Below, in pieces: positions 1 to 8,396 of a stretch of 64,000 bases of DNA. The DNA comes from Tolumonas sp008015085 (GTDB taxonomy: Bacteria; Pseudomonadota; Gammaproteobacteria; Enterobacterales; Aeromonadaceae). Numbering within the stretch: position 1 is the first letter of the stretch; the number at the start of each line of letters is the position of its first letter. The position numbers were made by a program, and so were the translations under genes. The stretch spans positions 124,001-188,000 of the forward strand of contig JAJUJX010000004.1 in NCBI GenBank assembly GCA_029265125.1, given 5' to 3'. The notes below the pieces were generated by a model. That model was given only the letters and a program-made list of their open reading frames with translations, had not been told where the DNA came from and made no database searches.

Positions 1-152
1 CATGGTTACCGGAATAATTCAGCCCACACAGTTAATTTTCATAACCTGATCTGTTACACCGGATCGCCGGAATAAATACACTGAAATTTATATCTGGCTT
101 AGAAAATTACACTCTTCTCTTTTGTTTCAAAAAAGCCGGAGCTTATCAAAGC

Positions 153-158
153 TATACT
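153..158 (+). promoter_or_regulatory. Candidate -10 box upstream of the diguanylate cyclase
   Basis: TATACT sits 44 bp before the annotated start. No good -35 hexamer is present at 16-18 bp, so this is only a weak promoter candidate. The rest of bases 1-201 shows no gene or repeat that I can support. Confidence 0.25.
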
Positions 159-201
159 TTGAATAACCGGTTGAACCAGCGCCATCCTGTCTGTTTCAAC
201 G

Positions 202-2586
202 ATGCTGATTCAGGAAGAAACGACATTGCCCCGTCACTTTATTGATCATATTACAGGAAGACGGTTCTTCACATTTATACCAGGTATCGTATTGATATTA
301 GGGTTGGTGTTGACGTCCATTGAGGTAACACGCTGGCAAGAGCAGGAGAATCAACGGCATCTGCAGGAATTTCAGATCCGGGCAAACGAGTTAGCTGCCG
401 GGCTGGAAAGACGTATCCTGTACAATAGTGAAATATTGCAGGGTGTGGCCGGGTTATTTGCTAGTAGCACCAATGTATCCCGTTCAGAATTTCACCGTTA
501 TATCAGCTACCTCAACCTTTCAGCGATGAATCCAGCAGTTACGGCTATTGGCTATACTCAACTGGTCAGTGCACAAGAAAAACTCAGCTATATTAGTGCT
601 GTACGCGCCGAAGGTATTACGGACTACAATATATTTCCGGAAGGTGAACGGACACTCTATGCTCCCATCAGGTTTCTGGAACCTTATGCAGGAAGAAATG
701 TCCCGACACTAGGCTTCGATTTACTTTCAGACCCAACAAGGACTAGGGCTGCTTTAGAGGCCAGAGATCAAGCCAAAGCAACAATGACAGCTAGAGTGGT
801 ATTACTGCAGGATGCTGGCATCCGCAATGAATCTGGCATCATCATCTATATCCCGATATATCGCCACAATATGCAGGTCACATCTGTAGAACAAAGAAGA
901 AAAGCGCTGCAAGGCTGGGTTCATGTCTCAATAAGGAGCAGTGATTTAATCAGCCATTACTTGCAGAGTGAATACCCTGATTTGTCTAAGAAAATTGCGA
1001 TCCGTCTTTATTCTGGTTTGCCATCTGAACCATCAGTATTGATGTTTGACAGTTCACCGGCAAACAGCCCAAATATAGATTATATGACGCTGGTCAGAAC
1101 CAACCATCTTCTCGGCACAGACTGGCAATTACAACTAAAACCCTTACCGGCTTACTGGGAAAGTATTGATACCGGGCGAGCCAGCAATATTGCGAGTATT
1201 TCCGGTTTAGTGCTGAGTTTATTTGCCGCATTACTGAGTTATGCATTAATCCGTTCGCATAACCGGGTAAAAGAATCTTTGCTACAGGCGGAAAAAGCAA
1301 ACCAGAATATTGCTGAGCAGGAAGCATTGTTGCGAGCCATCTACGACACATCAGGTATTGCCGTATTACTGATAAGTACTACCGGAAGAATTTTATATAG
1401 TAATCAGCGCGTTGCAGAGTTATTCCACCAACCTTATGACGCGTTACCCGGCAATCATTTATATCAGTTAACGGCAAAAACTCAGCAAAACGAGCTGCAC
1501 AAAGAGATAGGTAAATTACTCTCAGGGGAAAAAATAAATTTCACGCTGGAACAACACTATTTCCTTGATGATGGCACGGATTTTCTCGGACTTTCAACAG
1601 GTGAGCCTTTTGTGGATAAAAAAGGCAATATTATCGGTATAGTGATTGTATTTGATGATATTACCGAACGGCGGAAAAACGAAACCGCCATGCGGCTGGC
1701 CAGCACCGTTCTGGATGCCAGCCCCGGCGGCATTCTCGTGACCGATGCAAAAAAACGGATCATTTCTGTTAACCCGGCTTTTACACGAATCACTGGTTAT
1801 ACGCTGGATGATATACGCAACAAAAACCCGAAAATTCTTTCTTCGGGTCAGCAGGATGACGCTTTTTATCAGAAAATGTGGCTATCGATCTCTGAGAATG
1901 GTTATTGGGAAGGCGAATTAGTTAATCGCCGCAAGGATGGGCAATTATTGCCTGAAATTCTGTCGATCAGTCGTGTACTGGATGAAAAAGGTGAAGTAAT
2001 TAATTACGTCGGCATGTTTCTGGATATATCAGAACGCTGGGAAGCAGAAGCTCGGATCCAGCATCTTGCCCATCATGATTATCTGACCGGGTTACCAAAC
2101 CGGATTCTCTTTCTGGAACACGCAAGTCAGGCGATAGCTATGGCCCGAAGATACGAAAGAAAGATGGCCATCCTGTTTATTGACCTTGACCACTTCAAAC
2201 CTATCAATGATAAATACGGCCATAGTATAGGTGATGCGGTCTTAAAACTGGTTGCCCAACGTCTGCTGAATGTCGTCAGGGAGTCAGATACTGTCTGCCG
2301 TCAGGGCGGTGATGAGTTTTTGGTACTATTACCGGAATGGTCTGCACAAGAAAGCCTTGAGATGCTGGCTCTCAAACTGTTGAGTGAAATACTGAAGCCT
2401 TGTTCTGTTAATGGTTATCAGCTGACTGTTTCTGCCAGTATCGGCATTGCAACCTACCCGGATAACGGTGATAGTGTAGACGCCATCATTCAGAGCGCAG
2501 ACACAGCCATGTATCGGGCAAAAGCTGAGATTGGTAACCACATCAGTTTTGCCCGCTATATCAATGAAACACATCCCACCAGATAA
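202..2586 (+). CDS. Membrane CHASE-PAS-PAS-GGDEF diguanylate cyclase
   Basis: Probable inner-membrane sensor that makes cyclic di-GMP from two GTP. Seen: a first membrane segment at about residues 22-41, an extracytoplasmic CHASE-like region (about 45-320), a second membrane segment (about 330-351), two PAS domains (about 375-490 and 497-610) and a C-terminal GGDEF domain. The active-site GGDEF is intact at 702-706. An RESD I-site (RxxD) lies five residues before it, so product inhibition is likely. There is no EAL domain. The ATG at 202 has little Shine-Dalgarno; a TTG at 226 is preceded by AGGAAG at good spacing and could be the true start. It is monocistronic and convergent with the dehydrogenase-like gene 20 bp downstream. 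The CHASE ligand cannot be told from sequence. Confidence 0.9.
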   Translation: MLIQEETTLPRHFIDHITGRRFFTFIPGIVLILGLVLTSIEVTRWQEQENQRHLQEFQIRANELAAGLERRILYNSEILQGVAGLFASSTNVSRSEFHRYISYLNLSAMNPAVTAIGYTQLVSAQEKLSYISAVRAEGITDYNIFPEGERTLYAPIRFLEPYAGRNVPTLGFDLLSDPTRTRAALEARDQAKATMTARVVLLQDAGIRNESGIIIYIPIYRHNMQVTSVEQRRKALQGWVHVSIRSSDLISHYLQSEYPDLSKKIAIRLYSGLPSEPSVLMFDSSPANSPNIDYMTLVRTNHLLGTDWQLQLKPLPAYWESIDTGRASNIASISGLVLSLFAALLSYALIRSHNRVKESLLQAEKANQNIAEQEALLRAIYDTSGIAVLLISTTGRILYSNQRVAELFHQPYDALPGNHLYQLTAKTQQNELHKEIGKLLSGEKINFTLEQHYFLDDGTDFLGLSTGEPFVDKKGNIIGIVIVFDDITERRKNETAMRLASTVLDASPGGILVTDAKKRIISVNPAFTRITGYTLDDIRNKNPKILSSGQQDDAFYQKMWLSISENGYWEGELVNRRKDGQLLPEILSISRVLDEKGEVINYVGMFLDISERWEAEARIQHLAHHDYLTGLPNRILFLEHASQAIAMARRYERKMAILFIDLDHFKPINDKYGHSIGDAVLKLVAQRLLNVVRESDTVCRQGGDEFLVLLPEWSAQESLEMLALKLLSEILKPCSVNGYQLTVSASIGIATYPDNGDSVDAIIQSADTAMYRAKAEIGNHISFARYINETHPTR

Positions 2587-2606
2587 TTTGCAGCAATAAG
2601 CACGAA

Positions 2607-3425
2607 TTAACCGCGGGCGTATTGCGCTGCCTGCCGGAACAACTCATCACTAGGACGGATCCCGGTATAGAGCACAAATTGTTCCACCGCCTGAATTGCA
2701 AATACCTCTGCGCCGGTGATTACCTTCTTGCCATTCGCTTTTGCATAACGGATCAGCGGGGTTTCGGCAGGCAATGCCACCACATCAAAAATGACTTGTG
2801 CCTGCTGAATCGAATCTTCGGTGAATGCCAGTGTTTGCTCATCAGCGCCACCCGCCATTCCTATCGGTGTCACATTGATAAGCAGATCAGCCTGAATACC
2901 CTGCATATCCGCAGCCCAGTCAAAACCATACAGCCCGGCAAGCTGTTTCCCAGCGGCTTCATTACGAGCAACGATAATACCTGTTTTAAATCCTGCATCT
3001 TTCAGAGCACAAGCAACCGCTTTTGCCATGCCACCACTGCCTCTCAGAGCAAACGTAAGTTGATTTGGCACTTGATGCTCAGCCAGTAATTTAGATATCG
3101 CGATGTAATCTGTGTTATACGCCTTGAGATAGCCATCGGTGTTTACAATGGTATTCACTGAGTCTATCGCTTTGGCAGAAGGGTCCAGCTCGTCCACCAT
3201 TGGAATGCAGGCTTCTTTGAAAGGCATTGAGATCGCGCACCCGCGAATGCCGAGGGCCCGGACACCACCTATAGCGGCAGCCAGATCGCTGGTGGTAAAT
3301 GCCTTATAGAGATAATCAAGATCCAGTGCGTCGTATAAAAAATTATGAAAACGCGTGCCAAAGTTACTCGGCCGTGCAGCCAGTGACATACAAACAACCG
3401 TATCTTTATTTAAATGGCGGGTCAT
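2607..3425 (-). CDS. Shikimate 5-dehydrogenase-like protein (AroE/YdiB superfamily)
   Basis: NAD(P)-dependent dehydrogenase of the shikimate/quinate dehydrogenase superfamily, 272 aa. The substrate-domain motif MPFKE, carrying the usual catalytic lysine, and the AYNTDY motif, carrying the usual catalytic aspartate, are both visible. The nucleotide-binding loop reads LRGSGGMAK. The motifs differ from housekeeping AroE (typically TxPFKE and NTDxxG) and look more like the Haemophilus HI0607-type 'shikimate dehydrogenase-like' branch, so a role in aromatic amino-acid synthesis should not be assumed. The ATG at 3425 was chosen because CAGGAG lies 8 nt upstream; a longer reading to 3455 has no such support. 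It lies 72 bp downstream of cyoE on the same strand and may be the last cistron of the cyo transcript. Confidence 0.85.
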   Translation of the reverse strand: MTRHLNKDTVVCMSLAARPSNFGTRFHNFLYDALDLDYLYKAFTTSDLAAAIGGVRALGIRGCAISMPFKEACIPMVDELDPSAKAIDSVNTIVNTDGYLKAYNTDYIAISKLLAEHQVPNQLTFALRGSGGMAKAVACALKDAGFKTGIIVARNEAAGKQLAGLYGFDWAADMQGIQADLLINVTPIGMAGGADEQTLAFTEDSIQQAQVIFDVVALPAETPLIRYAKANGKKVITGAEVFAIQAVEQFVLYTGIRPSDELFRQAAQYARG

Positions 3426-3497
3426 GTTGCAAACTCCTGAGAGAAACAAAGGCAAATACAGGGATATGATGATTTAAAATACCAGCCTTCTTCAAAA

Positions 3498-4388
3498 TCA
3501 GAAACCCAGGTAAGTCAGAAATTGGGTAGGATCTGGCGTCGCAAAATCCACCGACATCATGACACTCAGAGATGTGATCGCAATGATAGAAAAAATGAAG
3601 AGTTTTTTCGCCCACACTTTATCATCAGCCGCTTTAAATCCGGCAAAGGCCATCGCTGACCAGCCAATACCAATCAATGTTGCAACGGCAAAATAGCTGT
3701 ATCCGGCATACCCGCTCAGTGTCAGCATCAATGTCGCTACAGCAAACGCCAGTACATAGCGCAGAATGTGGTTTTTAGTGACGGAAATACCATGCTTAAC
3801 GGGCAATACAGGAATAGATGCTGACTGATAATCTTTAAAACGAAATATAGCTATCGCGTAAGAGTGCGGCATTTGCCAGAGGCTGAAAATCAACAAGAGC
3901 AAAAATGCAGCCGTATCAAACTGATTACTGACCGCACAATAACCAATGACCGGAGGAGCCGCACCAGAGAGACTCCCCACCAGAGTACCATATACGGATG
4001 TGCGCTTAAGCCACAGGCTATATAGCCCGACATATACCACAAACCCCATCAGGGCGAGCGCCGTAGCCAGTGGATTTGTCATGATCCATAACAAGCCAAA
4101 ACCAGCGATACCCAGCAACGTTGCATAGATCAGTGTGGTTACAGGCGAGATCAGCCCTTTCACTAGCACCCGGTTTTTAGTGCGCTCCATAATGCAGTCT
4201 ATATCGCGATCGATATAGTTATTGAAAGCACAACCAGAGGCAATCACCAGTGATACACCGATGATTGTTGACAGAAATAAGGTGAAATCCAGGCTTCCTT
4301 TGGAAGCCAGGAAAAAACCACCAACCACGGAAACCAAATTACCAAAAATGATCCCCGGTTTTGTGACGAGCAGATACTGCTTGATCAT
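3498..4388 (-). CDS. cyoE: Heme O synthase (protoheme IX farnesyltransferase)
   Basis: Polytopic UbiA-family prenyltransferase, 296 aa. It transfers a farnesyl group to protoheme IX to give heme O for cytochrome bo3. Family features seen: the prenyl-diphosphate/Mg2+ binding motif NNYIDRDIDCIMERTKNR near residues 56-73, several hydrophobic membrane helices, and a second conserved stretch SLWQMPHSYAIAIFRFKDY. It is the last gene of the cyoABCDE set, starting 11 bp after the cyoD stop, so translation is probably coupled. Length matches the family. Confidence 0.97.
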   Translation of the reverse strand: MIKQYLLVTKPGIIFGNLVSVVGGFFLASKGSLDFTLFLSTIIGVSLVIASGCAFNNYIDRDIDCIMERTKNRVLVKGLISPVTTLIYATLLGIAGFGLLWIMTNPLATALALMGFVVYVGLYSLWLKRTSVYGTLVGSLSGAAPPVIGYCAVSNQFDTAAFLLLLIFSLWQMPHSYAIAIFRFKDYQSASIPVLPVKHGISVTKNHILRYVLAFAVATLMLTLSGYAGYSYFAVATLIGIGWSAMAFAGFKAADDKVWAKKLFIFSIIAITSLSVMMSVDFATPDPTQFLTYLGF

Positions 4389-4399
4389 GATGTCAGCTC

Positions 4400-4729
4400 T
4401 TAGTGACCCATCATATTATGGTTCAGGTGGAACATGATCCACAGTGAACCAATAACCACAATCGCAATGATAAGAACGGTGAATACGAAAGAAATCATAT
4501 TCCACCCTTCATCAGATTTGGTGTTCATATGCAGGAAGTAACCCAGCTGCACCAGGATCTGAAGTAACGCCATACCGACAATGATCATGATTAGTGTGGT
4601 TTTCGGTAATGCCGCATCCATCACCAGCCAGAATGGAATAACCGTGAGAATAACCGACAGAATAAAACCAGTGATATACGATTTCGTCGTTCCGTGGCTG
4701 GCACCGGTATGATTAGCGTGATGACTCAT
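4400..4729 (-). CDS. cyoD: Cytochrome bo3 ubiquinol oxidase subunit IV
   Basis: Small three-helix subunit (109 aa) of the bo3 quinol oxidase, thought to help assemble the CuB centre of subunit I. The hydrophilic N-terminus (MSHHANHTGASHG) followed by three hydrophobic stretches is typical. The ATG at 4729 overlaps the cyoC stop codon (TAATG), showing translational coupling; a longer reading would run into cyoC and is not supported. Confidence 0.96.
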   Translation of the reverse strand: MSHHANHTGASHGTTKSYITGFILSVILTVIPFWLVMDAALPKTTLIMIIVGMALLQILVQLGYFLHMNTKSDEGWNMISFVFTVLIIAIVVIGSLWIMFHLNHNMMGH

Positions 4730-5343
4730 TACAGTACCCCCATCAGATAAACCACGGTAAACACACAGATCCAGACTACATCCAAGAAGTGCCAGAACAG
4801 ACTCAGACACATCAGGCGGGTTTGATTAGTAGCCGTCAGACCGTTTTGTGCAACCTGAACCATCAAGACAATCATCCATACCAGGCCTGAAAATACATGC
4901 AGACCATGTGTACCGATTAATGCAAAGAAACCAGATAAAAACGCACTGCGATCCGGACCAAATCCCTCTGCAATCAGATGACTAAACTCATTGATCTCCA
5001 TGCCAATAAAGGCAGCACCAAACAGAAAGGTCACTGCCAGCCATTTCATCACGCCGCTTTGATTCCCCTTATGCATGGCCAGCATCGCAAACCCGTAGGT
5101 CACGCTACTGAGCAACAGACAGAAGGTTTCAACCAGCACATATGGTAACTCAAAGATATCCTTACCGGTTGGTCCCCCCGCAAAACTGCCGGAGAGTACT
5201 GCATAGGTTGCAAACAGGGTTGCAAACAAAATGCAGTCACTCATCAGGTAAATCCAGAACCCGAATACAGAATTGCCACCCGCATCATGATGCTCATGCT
5301 CAGCGGCATGTGCAGACTGGTGATGTAAGATTTCAGCCGACAT
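4729..5343 (-). CDS. cyoC: Cytochrome bo3 ubiquinol oxidase subunit III
   Basis: Subunit III of the heme-copper quinol oxidase, 204 aa with about five membrane helices (for example FGFWIYLMSDCILFATLFAT and IGTHGLHVFSGLVWMIVL). A histidine-rich N-terminus (HHQSAHAAEHEHHDAG) precedes the first helix. It overlaps the end of cyoB by 11 bp and abuts cyoD, so it sits in a tightly coupled operon. Length agrees with E. coli CyoC. Confidence 0.97.
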   Translation of the reverse strand: MSAEILHHQSAHAAEHEHHDAGGNSVFGFWIYLMSDCILFATLFATYAVLSGSFAGGPTGKDIFELPYVLVETFCLLLSSVTYGFAMLAMHKGNQSGVMKWLAVTFLFGAAFIGMEINEFSHLIAEGFGPDRSAFLSGFFALIGTHGLHVFSGLVWMIVLMVQVAQNGLTATNQTRLMCLSLFWHFLDVVWICVFTVVYLMGVL

Positions 5344-7324
5344 GCTTCACCCCTGCTTGTTTAACTTGTTGAAAGTGCTCATTTTCAATTTTAGTTACCA
5401 CATCGACCGGCACATAGTAATCCACATCTTTACTGAAGGAATAAATGATCCAGGTTGCTATGGCTCCGACAAAGCCAACAATAGCCATCCACCAGATATA
5501 CCAAATCAGCGCAAAACCCATAATGAGACTGAACAAGCCAATGATGACGCCGGCTCCGGTATTTTTCGGCATATGAATTTCACTGTATTTGGCTGGTTGC
5601 TGATAGGCCGTCCCTTTCTCTTTCATATCCCAGAACGCATCACGATCGTTAACCTGCGGAACCTGAGCAAAGTTATAGAATGGTGGCGGAGATGAAGTCG
5701 CCCATTCCAGCGTACGACCACCCCATGGGTCTCCCGTTTCATCACGCAGTTTATTGCGATCTTTAATGCTCACCGCTAGCTGCAGCAGCTGAGTCAAAAT
5801 ACCGCAGAAAATCAGCACGGCACCAAACGCAGCGACCAGCAGCAACGGATGAAATGCCGGATCAATATTCTGGCTCAGACGACGAGTCATCCCCATGAAG
5901 CCAAGAATGTAGAGCGGAACAAACGCAAAGAAGAAGCCGGAGATCCAGAACCAGAACGCTGTCTTACCCAGCTTTTCATTCAGTTTGAAACCCATGGCTT
6001 TCGGGAACCAGTAGTTGAAACCGGCCAGATAGCCGAACACCACGCCACCAATGATCGTGTTATGGAAGTGGGCGATCAGGAACACACTGTTATGCAATAC
6101 AAAGTCCGCACCCGGAACCGATAACAGCACCCCTGTCATCCCGCCAATTGAGAAGGTCACCAGGAAGCCCAGTGTCCAGAGAATCGGCGTGCTGAACTCC
6201 ACCCGGCCACGATACATGGTAAACAACCAGTTAAATATCTTCACCCCGGTCGGAATCGAGATGATCATGGTTGCGATACCAAAGAACGCATTCACGTTAG
6301 CACCCGCCCCCATGGTAAAGAAGTGATGCAACCAAACGATAAACGACAAAATGGTGATCGCGGCAGTTGCCCATACCAGAGAGGTGTAACCAAACAGGCG
6401 TTTCTTACAGAAGGTCGCCACTACCTCAGAGAAAATACCAAATGCAGGCAGGATCAGGATGTAAACCTCCGGATGCCCCCATGCCCAGATGAGGTTGACA
6501 TACATCATCTGGTTTCCGCCAAAATCATTAGTAAAGAAATGCGTGCCGAGGTAACGATCCAGCGTCAGCAGAGCAATCGTTACAGTCAGAATTGGGAATG
6601 AAATAATGATCAGCACGTTGGAACACAGCGCTGTCCAGGTAAATACTGGCATTTTCATCATGGTCATACCAGGTGCACGCATCTTCAGAATGGTCACGAA
6701 GAAGTTAACGCCAGTTAGCAGTGTTCCAAGCCCTGAGATCTGTAAGCTCCAGATCCAGTAATCTACTCCCACCCCAGGACTATACTGATGCCCCGACAAT
6801 GGCGGATAGGCGAGCCATCCTGTCTGAGCAAACTCTCCAACCCCCAACGAGATATTAATCAGCGCCACGCTGGCAATCAGTAACCAGAAGCTCAGTGAGT
6901 TGAGGAACGGGAAAGCCACATCACGTGCGCCAATCTGCAATGGCACAATGATATTCATCAGCCCCACCATAAATGGCATCGCCATGAAAAAAATCATGAT
7001 CACACCATGCGCAGTGAATATCTGATCATAGTGATGCGCATTCAGGAACCCTTCCGAACCGCCGGAGGCCAGCGCCATCTGCGCTCGCATCATGATGGCA
7101 TCAGCAAAACCACGCAGCAGCATGACGAATGCGACAATGATATACATGATACCGATTTTTTTATGATCAACTGACGTCAACCACTCCGTCCACAGCCATG
7201 TCCATTTTTTAAAATAGGTCATCGCAGCCAGAATCAGTATGCCGCCCAGAATGATCGCACTCACCGTCACCATAATGATCGGTTCGTGAAACGGGATCGC
7301 ATCGAGAGTTAATTTTCCAAACAT
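5333..7324 (-). CDS. cyoB: Cytochrome bo3 ubiquinol oxidase subunit I
   Basis: Catalytic subunit, 663 aa, with low-spin heme b, heme o3 and CuB. It oxidises ubiquinol, reduces O2 to water and pumps protons. The CuB-histidine region WAWGHPEVYILILPAFG and the WLHHFFTMG motif are present, as is the HFHNTIIGGVVFGYLAG helix carrying heme-ligand histidines. About 14-15 membrane helices can be read. It starts 3 bp after cyoA ends and overlaps cyoC. Nothing is truncated. Confidence 0.98.
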   Translation of the reverse strand: MFGKLTLDAIPFHEPIIMVTVSAIILGGILILAAMTYFKKWTWLWTEWLTSVDHKKIGIMYIIVAFVMLLRGFADAIMMRAQMALASGGSEGFLNAHHYDQIFTAHGVIMIFFMAMPFMVGLMNIIVPLQIGARDVAFPFLNSLSFWLLIASVALINISLGVGEFAQTGWLAYPPLSGHQYSPGVGVDYWIWSLQISGLGTLLTGVNFFVTILKMRAPGMTMMKMPVFTWTALCSNVLIIISFPILTVTIALLTLDRYLGTHFFTNDFGGNQMMYVNLIWAWGHPEVYILILPAFGIFSEVVATFCKKRLFGYTSLVWATAAITILSFIVWLHHFFTMGAGANVNAFFGIATMIISIPTGVKIFNWLFTMYRGRVEFSTPILWTLGFLVTFSIGGMTGVLLSVPGADFVLHNSVFLIAHFHNTIIGGVVFGYLAGFNYWFPKAMGFKLNEKLGKTAFWFWISGFFFAFVPLYILGFMGMTRRLSQNIDPAFHPLLLVAAFGAVLIFCGILTQLLQLAVSIKDRNKLRDETGDPWGGRTLEWATSSPPPFYNFAQVPQVNDRDAFWDMKEKGTAYQQPAKYSEIHMPKNTGAGVIIGLFSLIMGFALIWYIWWMAIVGFVGAIATWIIYSFSKDVDYYVPVDVVTKIENEHFQQVKQAGVKHVG

Positions 7325-7327
7325 CGT

Positions 7328-8263
7328 TTATTCCCCGGAGCCAGAATGTGATGGCATGTGCATATCATGCTCCATGTCGCTCATTGCCTTGTTCATCTCT
7401 TCAGAATGCATAGGTTTATTCTGCACATCAGACTTCATAAACTTATTGACGATATCCATGTATATATCTGATTTGACAGATGAATAGTACTCAACCGGAT
7501 TATTCTGAGTCGGCTTAGACAATGCTTCATAATCAGCCCACTGCAGACTTTTAGGTGCTTGTTTCACCTTCGCCACCCACTCAGCAAACTTCTCTTGAGA
7601 GGTCGCATAAGCCATAAATTTCATGCCAGAGAAACCAGCCCCGCTGTAGTTCGCCGATATGCCTTTATAGGCTCCCTCTTCATTAGCAATGAGATGCACA
7701 CGATTTTGCATTCCAGCCATGGCATAAATCTGACTGCCTAACTGAGGAATAAAGAAAGAATTCATGACCGAACCGGACGTTACTTTGAATTCAACAGGTA
7801 CATTTGCCGGGAAAAATATTTCATTGATAGTCGCAATGCCCTGTTCCGGATAGATGAACAACCATTTCCAGTCGAGAGAAACAGCCTGAATCACCAATGT
7901 TTTTTCCTGAGATGGTATCGGCGTACGGGGATCAAGCGAATGCGTTGTTTTCCAAGTGATCGTCCCCAAAATCAGAATGATGATGAGCGGAATACTCCAA
8001 ACCACCACTTCGATTTTATTGGAATGAGACCAGTTTGGTGTATAGGTCGCATTTTTATTGGATGCCCGATATTTCCAGGCAAAATAGAAGGTCATAATAA
8101 TGACCGGAATGACCACAATTAACATCAGCCAGGTCGCCGTCAGAATCAGCGATTTCTGCTGCATCCCAATTGCACCTTTCGGATCAAGCAATGCCATATT
8201 ACAACCACTTAGCAATAACGGCATTATTGATGGCACCAACCACCAGCACCTGTTTTTTATCAT
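7328..8263 (-). CDS. cyoA: Cytochrome bo3 ubiquinol oxidase subunit II (lipoprotein)
   Basis: Subunit II of the bo3 oxidase, 311 aa. The N-terminus is a lipoprotein signal with the lipobox LLSGC (Cys21). Two membrane helices follow, then a periplasmic cupredoxin-like domain with no CuA ligand set, as expected for a quinol oxidase. The C-terminal tail is rich in Met, His and Ser (EEMNKAMSDMEHDMHMPSHS). GGAG lies 7 nt before the ATG. It is the first gene of the operon, and the 133-bp gap upstream should hold the promoter. Confidence 0.97.
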   Translation of the reverse strand: MIKNRCWWLVPSIMPLLLSGCNMALLDPKGAIGMQQKSLILTATWLMLIVVIPVIIMTFYFAWKYRASNKNATYTPNWSHSNKIEVVVWSIPLIIILILGTITWKTTHSLDPRTPIPSQEKTLVIQAVSLDWKWLFIYPEQGIATINEIFFPANVPVEFKVTSGSVMNSFFIPQLGSQIYAMAGMQNRVHLIANEEGAYKGISANYSGAGFSGMKFMAYATSQEKFAEWVAKVKQAPKSLQWADYEALSKPTQNNPVEYYSSVKSDIYMDIVNKFMKSDVQNKPMHSEEMNKAMSDMEHDMHMPSHSGSGE

Positions 8264-8336
8264 TTAACCACTCCGTCTTACGGGAAGAGCACATGTCCTA
8301 TGTATATCTTCCTATTTTATGAACCGACCTGAAGTG

Positions 8337-8346
8337 TTGTTAACAA
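8337..8346. promoter_or_regulatory. Palindrome in the cyo promoter region
   Basis: A perfect 10-bp palindrome, TTGTTAACAA, lies 74 bp upstream of cyoA in an AT-rich gap (8264-8396). In E. coli cyo is repressed by ArcA, Fnr and Fur. The core GTTAAC resembles part of an ArcA box, but the direct-repeat structure of a full ArcA site is not evident. It is offered only as a candidate operator. Confidence 0.25.
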
Positions 8347-8396
8347 ATTGTTGTATTTTATTTATATTTTTATGATCTATGTATGATAAAAATGAT

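Noticed and set aside
2607..3425. Calling the cyo-linked dehydrogenase the housekeeping aroE.
   Set aside because: Its key motifs differ from canonical AroE and match the shikimate-dehydrogenase-like branch better, so the symbol was withheld.
5342..6601. Several open frames on the plus strand opposite cyoB and cyoC.
   Set aside because: They are antisense shadows of well-conserved oxidase genes, with no ribosome binding sites or recognisable domains.
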